Of a DNA stretch of 64,000 bases, positions 20,020 through 31,404 are shown piece by piece; the stretch's first letter is position 1, and every line of letters begins with the position of its first letter. Made by a program: the position numbers and the translations under genes. The notes beneath the pieces were generated by a model. It had not been told where the DNA came from and did no database searches. It was given only the letters and a program-made list of their open reading frames with translations. This DNA comes from Mytilisepta virgata (lineage: Eukaryota > Mollusca > Bivalvia > Mytilida > Mytilidae): the NCBI GenBank assembly GCA_028015205.1, contig CM051510.1:34286580-34350579 (forward strand). Direction: 5' to 3'.

Positions 20020-21555
20020 ACCTGGAATTAAACAGTAGTATATTTTGGAAAAGGAAACGACGAATAGAAGGTAGACTTATGGACGCTGAGGAAAAATAAT
20101 TTCCTTGATCAAAGATCACTTCCTTGCCGGTCCTCCCTTGTAAATATCATCTGGTTGCTCCCTATATGTAATTTTGGTTAGCTTGATTGTGCGCATGAGT
20201 GGTTCTAATTAAACAAACATTATAAGAGACCTCCATAATCGATACAGTTATATCAGTGAAGATTATTAACTTTGAGTCTTTTTCCATGAATAAATGTATC
20301 TTTGAAAACAATATTTAGCTTTAAATACTAGATTTTTTTTACAGAAGTCCTAGTGTTGTTCAAGGGAGGTAACTGATTAGGGTCCAAAAATAAATATATC
20401 CTTCTATCTTCAGCCCTCTCCCACCCCGGTCCTACTATTATCGGCTTGAAAATGAAAGGATATAGGATATACGTCAAATACACACTATTTTAAAAAGTTT
20501 TACCTTCAACAAATACATGTATTTCGTTTTATTGGACACCTATAAATAACAACATATATTTTTCAACTTAAAGGTCAAGGTATTAAATTTCTTAATTTAT
20601 CTTTAATAATCCTAAATTTACTACATATTTTGTCACATGAAAGACGCCATTTTTGTCATTAAACCAAGATGTATGCAATTTTATTTGGCTAATGCATTCT
20701 AAGCATAGTAACCCTACACCATAAAAAATAATCCTATTGCATCTGTTGTTGTAAATCGATGCAGATATAAAATATGATTATATTCATTCACTTCTACAAT
20801 GGAATTTGGTAATAAATTAATATATGAGGCTTAATCTGCTACAAATATTTAGACATTTTGTCTGCCGACCGTGAGGGGAAAGAATAGAACATGCGTGGGG
20901 TGATGATGACTCCGTCATAAACTTACCATAAAATGTCTATTCCTTACAACAGGAGTTAATCTGTGACGGTTTGACCATTATATATAGGTCTAATTAATGC
21001 AGCCTCATTATTTCACGATGAGTCTGAATGCAAATTATAGGGGCAAACTCGAACTGCTTGTGACCTTGACCTCAACCTTGATAACAATTATATGTCGTTG
21101 ATACCTAGCGAATAGATATAGTGATCTCTACTTCTTAAGAATTAATTTAGGTTTTTCACTTTTGTCCTCGCACAAATTTCGACCAAAAGTAATGTATCTT
21201 AAAATAAATCTACATTTGCTGCAAGATTTGTCGGAATCTAAAATATTATATTCTTAAGAGCAAAATGGACCAAAACATAAACAATACAAACGTAAATGTA
21301 ACAACGATACTAATATAAAATTAGATGGGGAAGAGGCGGGGGGGGGGAGTTTTATTTGTACTGAGTAGTCCATATTTCCATGGAGCCATTTGTATAGACG
21401 TTTGACTGCCTTTGTTTACTTTTAAGTGGTGCTATGTTAAAATCTCTTTATTATTTTTCTAACTAATTATTTTTAAATATCACTTTTGCCCCTTTGCTGT
21501 TCTTAGTGTTTACGGCTTTGAAGCGAAATTAAATCACGGAAGTGGTTAAAAATGA
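20020..21555. other. No recognisable feature
   Basis: AT-rich; a G run lies near 21339-21347. No gene, palindrome or known family is visible. Confidence 0.45.
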
Positions 21556-21562
21556 CACACCA

Positions 21563-21717
21563 ATTGCGGAATCAGTCACAATATTCGTAATCAATGACGA
21601 ACAAGTTTCTACATTCCACAGTCTACAATGAAGTTGCGCTATTGTTTTTTATTATTCTGACATCAACATTTTTGTCAAAGGATAGAAGACTGGTCAGTTA
21701 ACGTTACTGTTTTTATG
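21563..21717 (+). mobile_element. Family M MITE copy directly upstream of element B
   Basis: 'cagtcacaatattcgtaatc', 'aatgacgaacaagtttctac' and 'cacagtctacaatgaagttg' match the M left half. 'gttaacgttactgttttt' near 21697 is a decayed right terminus. The end of this copy and the start of element B are only about 15 bp apart. Confidence 0.65.
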
Positions 21718-21732
21718 TATTGATAAAACAAG

Positions 21733-21752
21733 AGGCTCAGTGGGCTGAGCCT
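21733..21752. repeat. 5' terminal hairpin of element B
   Basis: Perfect 7-bp stem aggctca/tgagcct with a 6-base loop, at the boundary with non-repeat DNA. Confidence 0.75.
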
Positions 21753-22545
21753 GTATCACTCATCTGGCCATTTGTTTCATGGACCGGGAAGATTTATGAA
21801 AATTTTGTAAAGGACCTTCAATAGATACTCCATACCAAAAATCAGTTCATTTGGCTTTACGGTTTCAGAGGAGAAGAAGTTTTAAATTTCGACCAATCAG
21901 AACAGTAAATGCTCATGGCGGCTATTTTGTTTCACTCACCGGGCTTGGTAAAGGACCTTCCATAGATGCTCCATACCAAAAATCAGTTCATTTGGCTTTA
22001 CGGTTTCAGAGAAGAAGTTTCAAATTTCGACCAATCAGAACATGTAAATGGTCACGGCGGCCATTTTGTTTCACGGACCAGAATGATTTATGCAAACTTT
22101 GTAAAGGACCTTCCATAGATGCTCCATAACAAAAATCAGTTAATTTGGCTTTACGGTTTCAGAGGAGAAGAAGTTTTAGATTTAGACCAATCAGAACATG
22201 AAAATGCTAATGGCGGCCATTTTGTTTCACCGACCGGGATGATTTATGCAAACTTTGTAAAGGACCTTCCATAGATGCTCCATACCAAAAATCAGTTCAT
22301 TTCAGAGAAGCAGTTTTAAATTTGGACAAATCAGAATATGTAAATGCTAATGGCGGCCATTTTGTTTGACGGACCGGGTTGATTTATGCACACTTTGTAA
22401 AGGACCATCCATAGAAGCTTCAGGCCAAGTTTCAGTTCAATAGGTCCAGGGGTTTCAGAGGAAAAGATGAAAATGTAAAAGTTTACAGACAGACGGACGA
22501 AGGAAGACGACGGACGGACGACGACGGACGTCAAGTGATGCTAAA

Positions 22546-22576
22546 AGCTCACATGTCCTTTTAGGACAGGTGAGCT
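22546..22576. repeat. 3' terminal hairpin of element B
   Basis: Stem agctcac-a-tgtcct / aggaca-g-gtgagct with a TTT loop; one mismatch in 14 pairs. Element C carries the same form at 38977-39004 with different stem bases. Confidence 0.85.
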
Positions 22577-22727
22577 AAAAAACGGCAGTATCCAACCTAG
22601 TGGAGTGTACGGATCCGGAACGGAAATGACCTTGCTCCGGAGGTTGCATCAAACCTTCTGGCAAACGACGCAACACATGCATACACTAAGAAAAATAAGA
22701 ACAATAGAATCAAGATAGTCTGACTTC

Positions 22728-23148
22728 GTATGGAGACTTTAACAGCAATAGTAAGGCTATATTTAGACACTCAAAAGATATCCGAGGCTGAGGTATGGAG
22801 ACTTTAATAGCAATTATAAGGTCATATTTAGTTCAGACACTCAAAAGATATCCGAGGCTGAGGTATGGAGTCTTTAACAGAAATAGAAAGGCCATATTTA
22901 GTTCAGATACTAAAAAGATATCCGAGGCTGAGGTATGGAGATTTTAATAGCAACAGTAAGGCAATACATGTATTTAGTTCAGACACTCATCTGATATCCG
23001 AAGCTGAGGTATGGAGACCTTAGAGCAATAATAAGGCCATATTTAGTTCAGATACACAAAATACATCCGCGAGGCTGAGGTATGGAGACTTTAACAACAA
23101 TATTAAGGCCGTATTTAGTTCAGATACTTAAAAGATAACCAAGGCTAA
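22728..23148 (+). repeat. Minisatellite, six units of ~70 bp
   Basis: 'gtatggag' starts units at 22728, 22793, 22863, 22933, 23009 and 23080. Each unit continues 'actttaacagcaatagtaag', 'atatttagttcagacactca' and 'gatatccgaggctgag'. Unit lengths of 65-76 bp differ by small indels. It is non-coding as far as can be seen. Confidence 0.85.
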
Positions 23149-23149
23149 T

Positions 23150-24500
23150 ATTTTATTATAATGTTTTTGTCAAAACCTGTTTGTATATAATATTCCCACG
23201 GTAACACTGATGACACATTTGGAATTGTTTAACGCTTTATGTATATAAATGCTAGAAATACAACAAATAAAAATTAATTAGACCAGGGTGTCTACAGATT
23301 AAAGTCAAAGACATATTATAACATGCAGTCAGAATACGGAAACGGATTACCGTAAAATCCGACAATAAATGTTAGATAGAAATAATTAAACAGGTAACAA
23401 GAATGATTTTATAGACCATAAATTTCTCAGCCTAATTTTAATAAAACATATCCTGTCCTTTTATTAAACTTAAACAATGAATGAAGGACAATAGCTGTTA
23501 TATTTCATAGTGACCGGATCTATTTATATGCAAATTAGGTATTGTGTAGTATATTACTACACCTCAGAGAATGGATTATTATGCATCAAAGTTAATATGC
23601 TGTGAACTAGAGTACCAATGTTAGTGGCCCCTGGTGAACTTGTGTCGTGTCATGAACAGTAAATTCTGTTTGTCAATCAACTTAAGTATTCAATTCTATT
23701 ATTTTTTCTTCAGTGTTATGTAAATCGTCTTTTGCAGAAATAAACGAATTAATGGTCATGCATGGAATCCTTTGCTCAGGTCAAGTTGAAAAAGTTATAT
23801 ACTGTTATTTTCGTGTAGAAAGTTCGGAATTTCTATTTTTACACACATCCCTAAATCCTGAAAAATCCTGCTTTAAAGAAAACATACAACCTGGTCTACT
23901 ACATTCAGAAAGGAGTTTTGATCAAACCGATGCCGGGGTTGGGGGGGGTTGAACTTGCAGCTGGGTTGTGACATTTTTTGGCCGTGTTGAAAACCTAGAT
24001 TTCAGGTGAACAACGCAAATAAAAGCACCCTGTCTTACTGTGTGTCTTTTTATTTGTCGTTTTTCTACTGTTGAAATGCCTCAATTTGTCTACGAGGTTT
24101 TTTCAATGTTAGACCATGAATAAAGCGAAGAGATTACTTAGAAACATGAATAATGTATTCAAAAAGCTTTAAGGAAACAAAGACCGGAGTGGAATAAAAA
24201 CTACAGTGGTTATACTACAATAAAAACAACCAAAACCACACCTATAGCTATGGCTAATATCGCTATATTTTTAAGTTATCTATCTTTTTAATCAACAGTC
24301 TAGCGCAATACTAGCACGATGCTATAGTATTCAAGAAGAAGTAAAAATGATTGACGCTAGACAATGCAAAAATGTGTCCACCCTGTAGAAGAAAGAACCA
24401 ATAAATATTAAAGCAAATTAAAGTTTGTATCTAGTGTACTTCAAGACGGAATTAAAACAGAAAGGCTAACATCTCCTTTACCGATAAAACAAAAGATTTA
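23150..24500. other. No recognisable feature
   Basis: AT-rich. A short open frame near 23713-23952 ends in a G run and shows no recognisable domain. Confidence 0.45.
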
Positions 24501-24506
24501 AGGGCG

Positions 24507-24960
24507 CACATTTGAGACAGTGACGTACCCCATTTCTAGGGTGTTAGAAAGCGTCGTCTCGTCCTCTGCCCTAAGCAAAAGTCTAAAAAGAAATTGTTTT
24601 AAATGTGAAAAAGAGTACCAATCACTCATATTTCGGGCCTACTTGGCTATCTCACACCCTTCGGCTCAAACATTACTATTTCTCAACCTCGGCATAGCCT
24701 CGGTTTAGACGAAATTACTTTAGTCCTCGTGTGCAAGATAGCCCCATCTCGCCTTCAAAGGGGTGAATGATACAATTTGTCTCGCCCAAATAGGGGTGAA
24801 AATATTTTTATCACATTTGAGAGAGTGGCGTCACGTCGTTGCTGGGGTGTGAGATAACATTCTGTCCCTCTGCCCATAGCAACCGTTAAATGTTAGGCAA
24901 AGTATCAACCACCCATTTCAGGTGTTCCGGAAGACTGAGTATGCAAGTATCAGAACACAC
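24507..24960 (+). repeat. Diverged direct repeat, ~315-bp spacing
   Basis: 'cacatttgagacagtgacgt' at 24507 matches 'cacatttgagagagtggcgt' at 24822. Both are followed by 'ggggtgt'/'agggtgt' and 'cctctgccc(t/a)a(a/t)agca'. The block ends with 'caggtgttccggaagactga', which resembles 'caggtgttccggtaaggtaa' at 41.0 kb and 'caggtgctccgatagggtta' at 48.0 kb, a possible short dispersed repeat. Confidence 0.5.
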
Positions 24961-24969
24961 ATATTATGT

Positions 24970-26010
24970 GCTCCGTAAGGGTAACAATGTCCTGTTCAGT
25001 TCAAAGCAAAAATCTTAAAATTTGTGGATTCATCATCCCGTCAATTCTGTCCCATAGCAAACAGACATTTAGTTATAAAAATCAAATGAAATATGAAAGT
25101 CTGGTTGAGAAAGAATTAAACAAACTAATTGGCCTAATATTCAAATATTATTCTAAACGTAGTATCGATACTAACGTATGTATTCGGATTCAACGGACTC
25201 TTTTTCCAGACCAGATCGGGCAAAGAAATGATAAGGTATATTGACTTTTATTTTAGGGGAATAATCAAGTCGGATTTTTTTATTATGAATATTTCACAGG
25301 ACAAAAGACAAGAATATTTTATTTAAAACTACTCCTTGTTCATCGATTTTAGATATATTCTGTTTGTTCCCAATTCCTGACGTTCTAAAACTCCAGATTT
25401 AATCATTGTTTCTTTTTTTAGTCCTTATCTAAAAATGTCGGAGAAAATCAAACGTGAGAGAAGTTCATTTGTAGTGGAAATCAATCAATTCTAACAATCA
25501 GTTGAATTTCACAAACCTTTCTCAAAGGGACAATGTGTGAATTAGTTTATTTCTTTCCCAGGGTAACTCACATAAAACCCCTTTATTTATCAATAAAATT
25601 TGTCAAATTAACATTACTTCCCAAGTTTATGCTAAAGACTAAGAGCTTTGAAATTACTAAATTTCAATTATTTGTAAATAAAAACGTTTTCTAGCCCTGT
25701 GAAGGTGTCACATAGGCAATAAAACGAACTGAGCTATATTCCCCGCTAATGTTCCGTATTATGTGTGGAGTAGAACTCTTATGTTGGTCCAATGTCGGAT
25801 TAATGTAATTTGGGGTTTAATTGTTCTGTGAGGGTGTATTATTGAAAAATCTCTAAAACTCATTGAAACATATATAAATATTTAGCATGTGTAATGGGCT
25901 TGCTTTGATATTGATGATAATTTAAGTCTTGTCCTTAACTGCCATTTTGAAGATCAGTTTATTTTTTTTATTTTTTTGAATAAAAAAAATAAATGTTAAA
26001 AATGCACTGT
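24970..26010. other. No recognisable feature
   Basis: No supported gene or repeat family. A short frame from 24966 (92 codons) shows no known motif. Confidence 0.45.
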
Positions 26011-26017
26011 CGAATCT

Positions 26018-26275
26018 GACAAAAATGCATCCACTTTACCTAATGTTTAATTATGATGTTGAAGTCGACAAAAATGCATTCACTTAATCTAATGTTTAAT
26101 TATGATGCTGAAGTTGACAAAAATGCATCCACTTCACCCAATGTTTAATTATGTTGTTGAAGTTGACAAAAATGTATACACTTTACCTAATGTTTGTTTA
26201 TGATGTTGGAGTTGAAAAATATGCATCCACTTTACCTAATGTTTAATTATGTTGGTGAAGTTGAAAAAAAAAACA
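26018..26275 (+). repeat. Minisatellite with exact 49-bp period, five full units plus partial
   Basis: 'gacaaaaatgcatccacttt' (with variants) begins units at 26018, 26067, 26116, 26165 and 26214, with a truncated unit from 26263. Every spacing is exactly 49 bp. Each unit continues 'acctaatgtttaattatgat' and 'gttgaagtt'. Substitutions occur without indels. As 49 is not a multiple of three, a continuous reading frame is not being maintained. Confidence 0.9.
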
Positions 26276-26279
26276 TGAA

Positions 26280-28665
26280 CTCCGTCTTATTTTTCGTTAA
26301 AATGTTGAAGTATCGATCTGTGATCGCCAAAATAATATTTCTGATTTCGACTGTTGTTGAAGTTTGAATTATTTATTATGGTTGGTAGAAACTCAGGTTA
26401 TATCTTATTATTATCCCTTTCCAATTGGCCGCTGGGACAGCGATCCTTTAAGCGGAATTATCTACATCTGAAACGAAGTTTTTAACAGGCTTTGTAGGTT
26501 GAGAAAGACTTTATAAGATCCTAGAGGAATAATTCCCCGACCGCATAACAAGGTCAAACTCGTACCATTTCTTTTTATTTTGTTTTATCACGATTTTTTT
26601 TAATATAAATATTACTCTTCCATCCAATTATCAATTATATTGAAAATATTTAGTTTTTTAATGGATATGAATTAAGAATATTGGTTTCATCACTATTTAT
26701 TTTTATTAATTTGATATTTACAAAAACCTGCAATAGGATACGAGCACCTGGATATCAGAACAACAAACACCATTAAATGTATAATAACAAGTTTAAGTTA
26801 GTCTTTTTTCTAGATATCCATTCATTGTTATGTGTGTTTAATAACACACAAATGTAACTTTTATTGCAGTTTGATTTATTTAAATTTCTACCTTTCCTTC
26901 AAAAAACTTTTAATCAAGGTGTGAGGCCGTGAAAACTATGGGTGTTCTAATTTTGATTTGAAATTAGATACAAGCAATCCTGTTGTGTCTTTGCTCCTGT
27001 AAATAGCCCTTCCTAAAAACAAGTCCCATATATCCTGTGTTCTCGACAGGTAAATAAAACGTAAAGATTACAGTAATCAATGAACATGCTAAATGCCGGT
27101 TAAATAAACACATGGCATGTCTAAAAATAAGAAGAATTACTGCCTTCTAATGAATTCTATCTGATTTATGCACACTTTAATCATCCTATCGTTAGTTATT
27201 GTATGCCAAGAAAGACAACTCTTACTGCAAAGTTTTACCGGTATCTATCTCACAAAAACTCAGCTTTACTCTTGCCATGAAAAATGTATTTCACTTTTTT
27301 GGTGATACCAATGTTCAATGTGTTGTAAGAATTTTAAATGTAAAGCTTTAGAAAATTAAGGGAATTTCGCCCTCAGGATCATATTTTTTATTGTCAGTTT
27401 AACTTACTAATTGTATTTTTAGATATGAAAATGTAAGGTTAGTAAACAAAAATCCATATATATGTTGAACATTTTTAATTTACTAAGAGATCGTCGTATA
27501 GGCTTCAACAATGGTACCATAAATAAGCATTAAAAGGCTACTAAAACAATGGTCAAAAACCCGTCCGAGTGACAGCAAGCCGAATTTTCCCTCACCACTG
27601 TTCGGAGCTGTTCGGAGCCACTCGCCCGACCGCCGTTCACTGCTAAACTAAAAAAAACGGAAAACGGAATTTTTTTTTCCGTTGGAAAATCCGGCTAAAG
27701 AAGTCACCGTAACTTCCATTTCTTAAAGTTTATGATTGACACAAACTAATATTTTACTTGATATTTAATTTTTATCTATTAATACAAAAAAAATAATAAT
27801 AATAATTATAACACATTTTTTTTTCAATTCCCTACAGAACAATGAAAAGTAAATAAATAACAAGAATACCACATTTAATTTAACGAATGAGCACAAAAAC
27901 ATCATATATATGAGTTTTATTTCTCGTTGTTACATTAAAATTAGAATAAGAATAAAGACAATAATAATAAAAAAAGATTTACTGATGTAGTAAAAACTTC
28001 AAGGAAATAAACATGACAAGTGGAGGACACGTTAAATCTAAAATTAAAACCTTAGTTTGAAATTATTCGTGAAGAAAAAAACAACGCATTTTACATAAAT
28101 ATCAGTGAATAAAGTTTTGTCAAAATACACTGAGTTTCACAACCAAATAAAAAAATATATATATTTTTTTAATTTTCAAAAAAAATAAAAATTTGTAATT
28201 AAAATAAGACTTAACAATTTGCCATCAATTCTTTTAAATCACAGTATTTGTAAACATGAATCCAACAAAGAAAAAAACTATTTTTTTTTTGTATATTTTT
28301 CCATGGGATATTAAAAATGTTTCAGCCTTTTCACTTTTCCTTTATCTTATTCAAGTAAGGATAAAACCAAAAATATTTTATATTTTTTCCGGTTACTAAA
28401 ACGATCCTAAATTTCTGAAGATCTTTTGCCAACCTTTGTTGTCAGCGAAATTATCAAATTTATACTGGTAATTTTTACGTATGTTTTGGTTACATGAGTG
28501 ATTTTTTCTAAACTTAAAATAAAAATACAAACAAACAAAAAGAACTAAAATATAATGATCTCCCCACTTTATTTTCAATCTAAGATATCCGGAACTAAAC
28601 ATAATGCGGTAGGGCATTGTTGGTTTAATGTTGATAAATTCCATGATAACAATTTAGATGCACTA
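26280..28665. other. AT-rich stretch, no gene; small GC-richer patch at 27545-27720
   Basis: The patch has 'ctgttcggagctgttcggag' as a short direct repeat and 'aacggaa' paired with 'ttccgtt' across a T run. Otherwise it is A/T-rich with many homopolymer runs and no supported coding. Confidence 0.45.
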
Positions 28666-28670
28666 GATCT

Positions 28671-28850
28671 GCACATTTCGTCGATTTACGACTCCCAAGT
28701 TGTGCTTAAGACTTAATATGTTGAAAAAAAACAATAATACTAAAAGTTGAAGAGAAAAAAAATATGTTACAATGTCAAAATGACCCAAAGTGTAAATCTA
28801 AAACCATCTAAGATCAGAGCCACTCTGATTTCATCAGCTTGAATTTTACT
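28671..28850 (+). repeat. Family D dispersed repeat, copy 2
   Basis: 'gcacatttcgtcgatttacg', 'agttgtgcttaagacttaat', 'aatgtcaaaatgacccaaag' and 'aaaccatctaagatcagag' follow the family D order. Confidence 0.65.
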
Positions 28851-28854
28851 GAAA

Positions 28855-30255
28855 GAACAAGCCTGCTCTATTGTCGGTATAAGTTTTATACGTCCACCCC
28901 TCTATTTTCTAGATTATAAATGCATCTGTGATGGCTTAAATAAAAAGAAGAGTTAGTTTTATTCGCATTACTCTTTACCATTTGTAATTCACATTTTAAT
29001 GCACTCACTGCGCACACGTCTTTAAATTAGACTTCGATCTGAGGTTATCAAATCTTCTCTTTGATGCTTACGATTATTCATCGTTATATCTCAAATCATT
29101 AATATCACGAGAATTGTCTCTTACAACATTGTCAGAATCAAATTGATTATTTATATTCCGAAATTAAAATTATCAATAATAGATTACTATCTTGTTCTGG
29201 GTTATGACATATGTTAATTATTTTTAATGAATATTTATTAAAAGGTGCGACATAAAATAAATTGTTTTATGGGAAATAAAATGAACAATTGGTAAATTAC
29301 TAACTTACTTCTAATTTTAGGGGTAATTTATTGAATTATTTTTTTTTAATTTAACACCGAATTCTATGAAATTGATGGCGAGACAAAAATTCTTCATATA
29401 CTTGACCCTCGAATGTTGTTCATGAATTTATAAAGCAGTCCCTGAATCTTCAAAAATAGGGTCCACATCGGTTTATCTAGAATTTATACTTACTTTTTTA
29501 TTATTCATATTTCTGTGTGTTCGTTTTTTTTTTGTTTTTTTTTATATATATAGTTTCCTATGTAAAATTGTGGTTATAATTTGCAATAAAAATATTATTA
29601 TCTTTTTTAGGCATATTTCAGTGACAAGTTTTACTATGAAAAGAATTTATATGAGATTTTTATATTACTACCTGTAATAATAATACTAATTTAAATCTAG
29701 ATTTTATTTGAATATTTTTCCACTGTTGTAATGTTTCTCTTGGGGATTATAAGTTCCAGGATTTATGTTTGACTCTGTGCAATGATTAAAAAAAATGCAT
29801 ACTCTGAATTACCCTTTAGTACAAACAATTTGTACTGACATGACTGATATCTTCTAAATGTTTATTTTGAAGTTTAATATTATTATTACTTAAATAACAC
29901 AATGAAAACATATGCAATTAAAATCGAATATTATTTATTTATTTATCTATTGTACAAACTTTTAAAAAATAAAATAATCAAAATTTTGACTTTCAAATTC
30001 ACTTTAACAAGTCGTATTTTTTAAAATTTTTCATGTGAATTTCACTTTAAAAAGATTCCCATCAATTCTTATTAACAAAATCTTAAGAGAAATTAGCTTA
30101 GTTTGTGTAAATTCTGTATATACTTCTTGTAGTCCACGCTTGTACAATATGGACATATAAACAGCGTTGGGCAAATATTCACATTATACTATCTTTCTAC
30201 CTTGTCTCAAAGTTTCTTATTCTGGATGATGGACTCGCATACTGCATGGGTACTT
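28855..30255. other. No recognisable feature
   Basis: Very AT-rich; no repeat family, palindrome or coding block noticed. Confidence 0.45.
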
Positions 30256-30261
30256 CAAGGT

Positions 30262-30535
30262 TGCATTTTCAGGCCGTATTTTCGTATTTCTAAGTTTCGA
30301 ACTGCTTATTATTTTAACGGAGAAACAAAAATACGTTGTTATCCTTACGTGAATATATTTAATATTATTTACTTTGATATATATTACTTTAAAATGTATT
30401 TTCAAGCCGTACTTTCGTATTTCTAATTTTTGAATTGCTTACTATGTATTTTTAACTGAGAACAAGAAGTGGCTATCCTTACCTGAATATATTCAACTTT
30501 ATTTATTTTGATACATATTACTTTAGATATATTTT
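30262..30535 (+). repeat. Two-unit tandem duplication, 133-bp spacing
   Basis: 'ggccgtattttcgtatttct' at 30272 and 'agccgtactttcgtatttct' at 30405 are each followed by 'aact/aattgctta', 'tatccttac(g/c)tgaatatatt' and 'ttgata(t/c)atattacttta'. The open frame across the first unit is not maintained in the second. Confidence 0.75.
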
Positions 30536-30539
30536 TATA

Positions 30540-31185
30540 TTGTTTTAACGTAGAAGCACATTTAGGATTTAAAAAAGGTTACTTTCTTTACATTTTTGGC
30601 ATGAACAAAATAGCATACATGTCGGAGAGTCTCATCCCCATTACATGATATGATCGTCATTTTTTTTTCATAATTTTAAAATTAAATTTTATTTTGCATA
30701 AAAAAAAATCACTGCATATTTTATTTCTACAGTGTATATTACATTGTCAACTGAAAAAATACATGACATCTCAGACATATCTAGCCATGATTGCAATATT
30801 AAATATAAATAAATAAATATGTAAATAAAAAAGAAATTATACTTCAGATAAATATTTTTCTCAGCTTCCAAAAATATGCCTTACAAGCGCTACTGACGAG
30901 CCATATATATGGATATAAAGTGCATCAAATTTAGTATAACATGCAGTAATTAATTTTTATTCTCCTGTATGTGTTCATTTCTAGACATTTTCATTGAGAA
31001 GGAAATGGTATTCAAGTTAAATATGCAAAAGAAAAAAGGTGATATATATTTATATTCCTCGGTATTGTGACTTTTTTGCCATTTTTAACGTAAATCCAGC
31101 CGTTATTAGTATATTGTACCTTTACTTAGATTTGTGACTTTTATTATATTACAATTTATAAAATAATAATACCACCCCAGAGAAA
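30540..31185. other. No recognisable feature
   Basis: AT-rich with A and T runs; nothing else supported. Confidence 0.4.
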
Positions 31186-31189
31186 CAAC

Positions 31190-31400
31190 ATACAGTCAAA
31201 CCCGCTTTAAAGGGCACCTCTATATAGCAAATCACTGTCTATAAAGGGCACTATGAAAATGTTCCAGCCACGAACAAAACTTGTAAAATTAACCTGTGTA
31301 TAAAGGGCACCTGCTCATAAAGGGCATTTCTCTGGTCCCTTGTGTGCCCTTTATTAACTTTTGATATACAGGAACGTACATTTTGTGCCATATGTCAAGT
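31190..31400 (+). repeat. Dispersed repeat with AAAGGGCAC motifs, copy 1
   Basis: 'aaagggcacctctatatagc', 'tctataaagggcactatgaa', 'tgtataaagggcacctgctc' and 'gtgccctttatt' occur within 210 bp. A relative lies at 46930-47085. The motif appears in both orientations, so the unit is partly palindromic. Confidence 0.6.
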
Positions 31401-31404
31401 GGCA

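Larger units (their letters stand above)
21730..22578 (+). mobile_element. Element B: ~140-156-bp tandem array with hairpins at both ends (pearl/Helentron-like)
   Basis: The 5' end carries the hairpin 'aggctcagtgggctgagcct' (21733-21752; 7-bp stem). Core units are marked by 'ggccattttgtttcac' variants at 21766, 21920, 22059, 22215 and 22355 and by 'aaaggaccttccatagatgc'. The tail has repeated GACGGACGACGACGGACG-type text near 22490-22532. The 3' end at 22546-22576 is a hairpin with 13 of 14 stem positions paired and a TTT loop, followed by CTAAAA. Helentron-type elements end in a hairpin close to the terminus; the family assignment is inferred, the structure is seen. Confidence 0.75.

Noticed and set aside
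26018..26275. Regular array considered as CRISPR
   Set aside because: Units are contiguous with no unique spacers, and the setting is eukaryotic.
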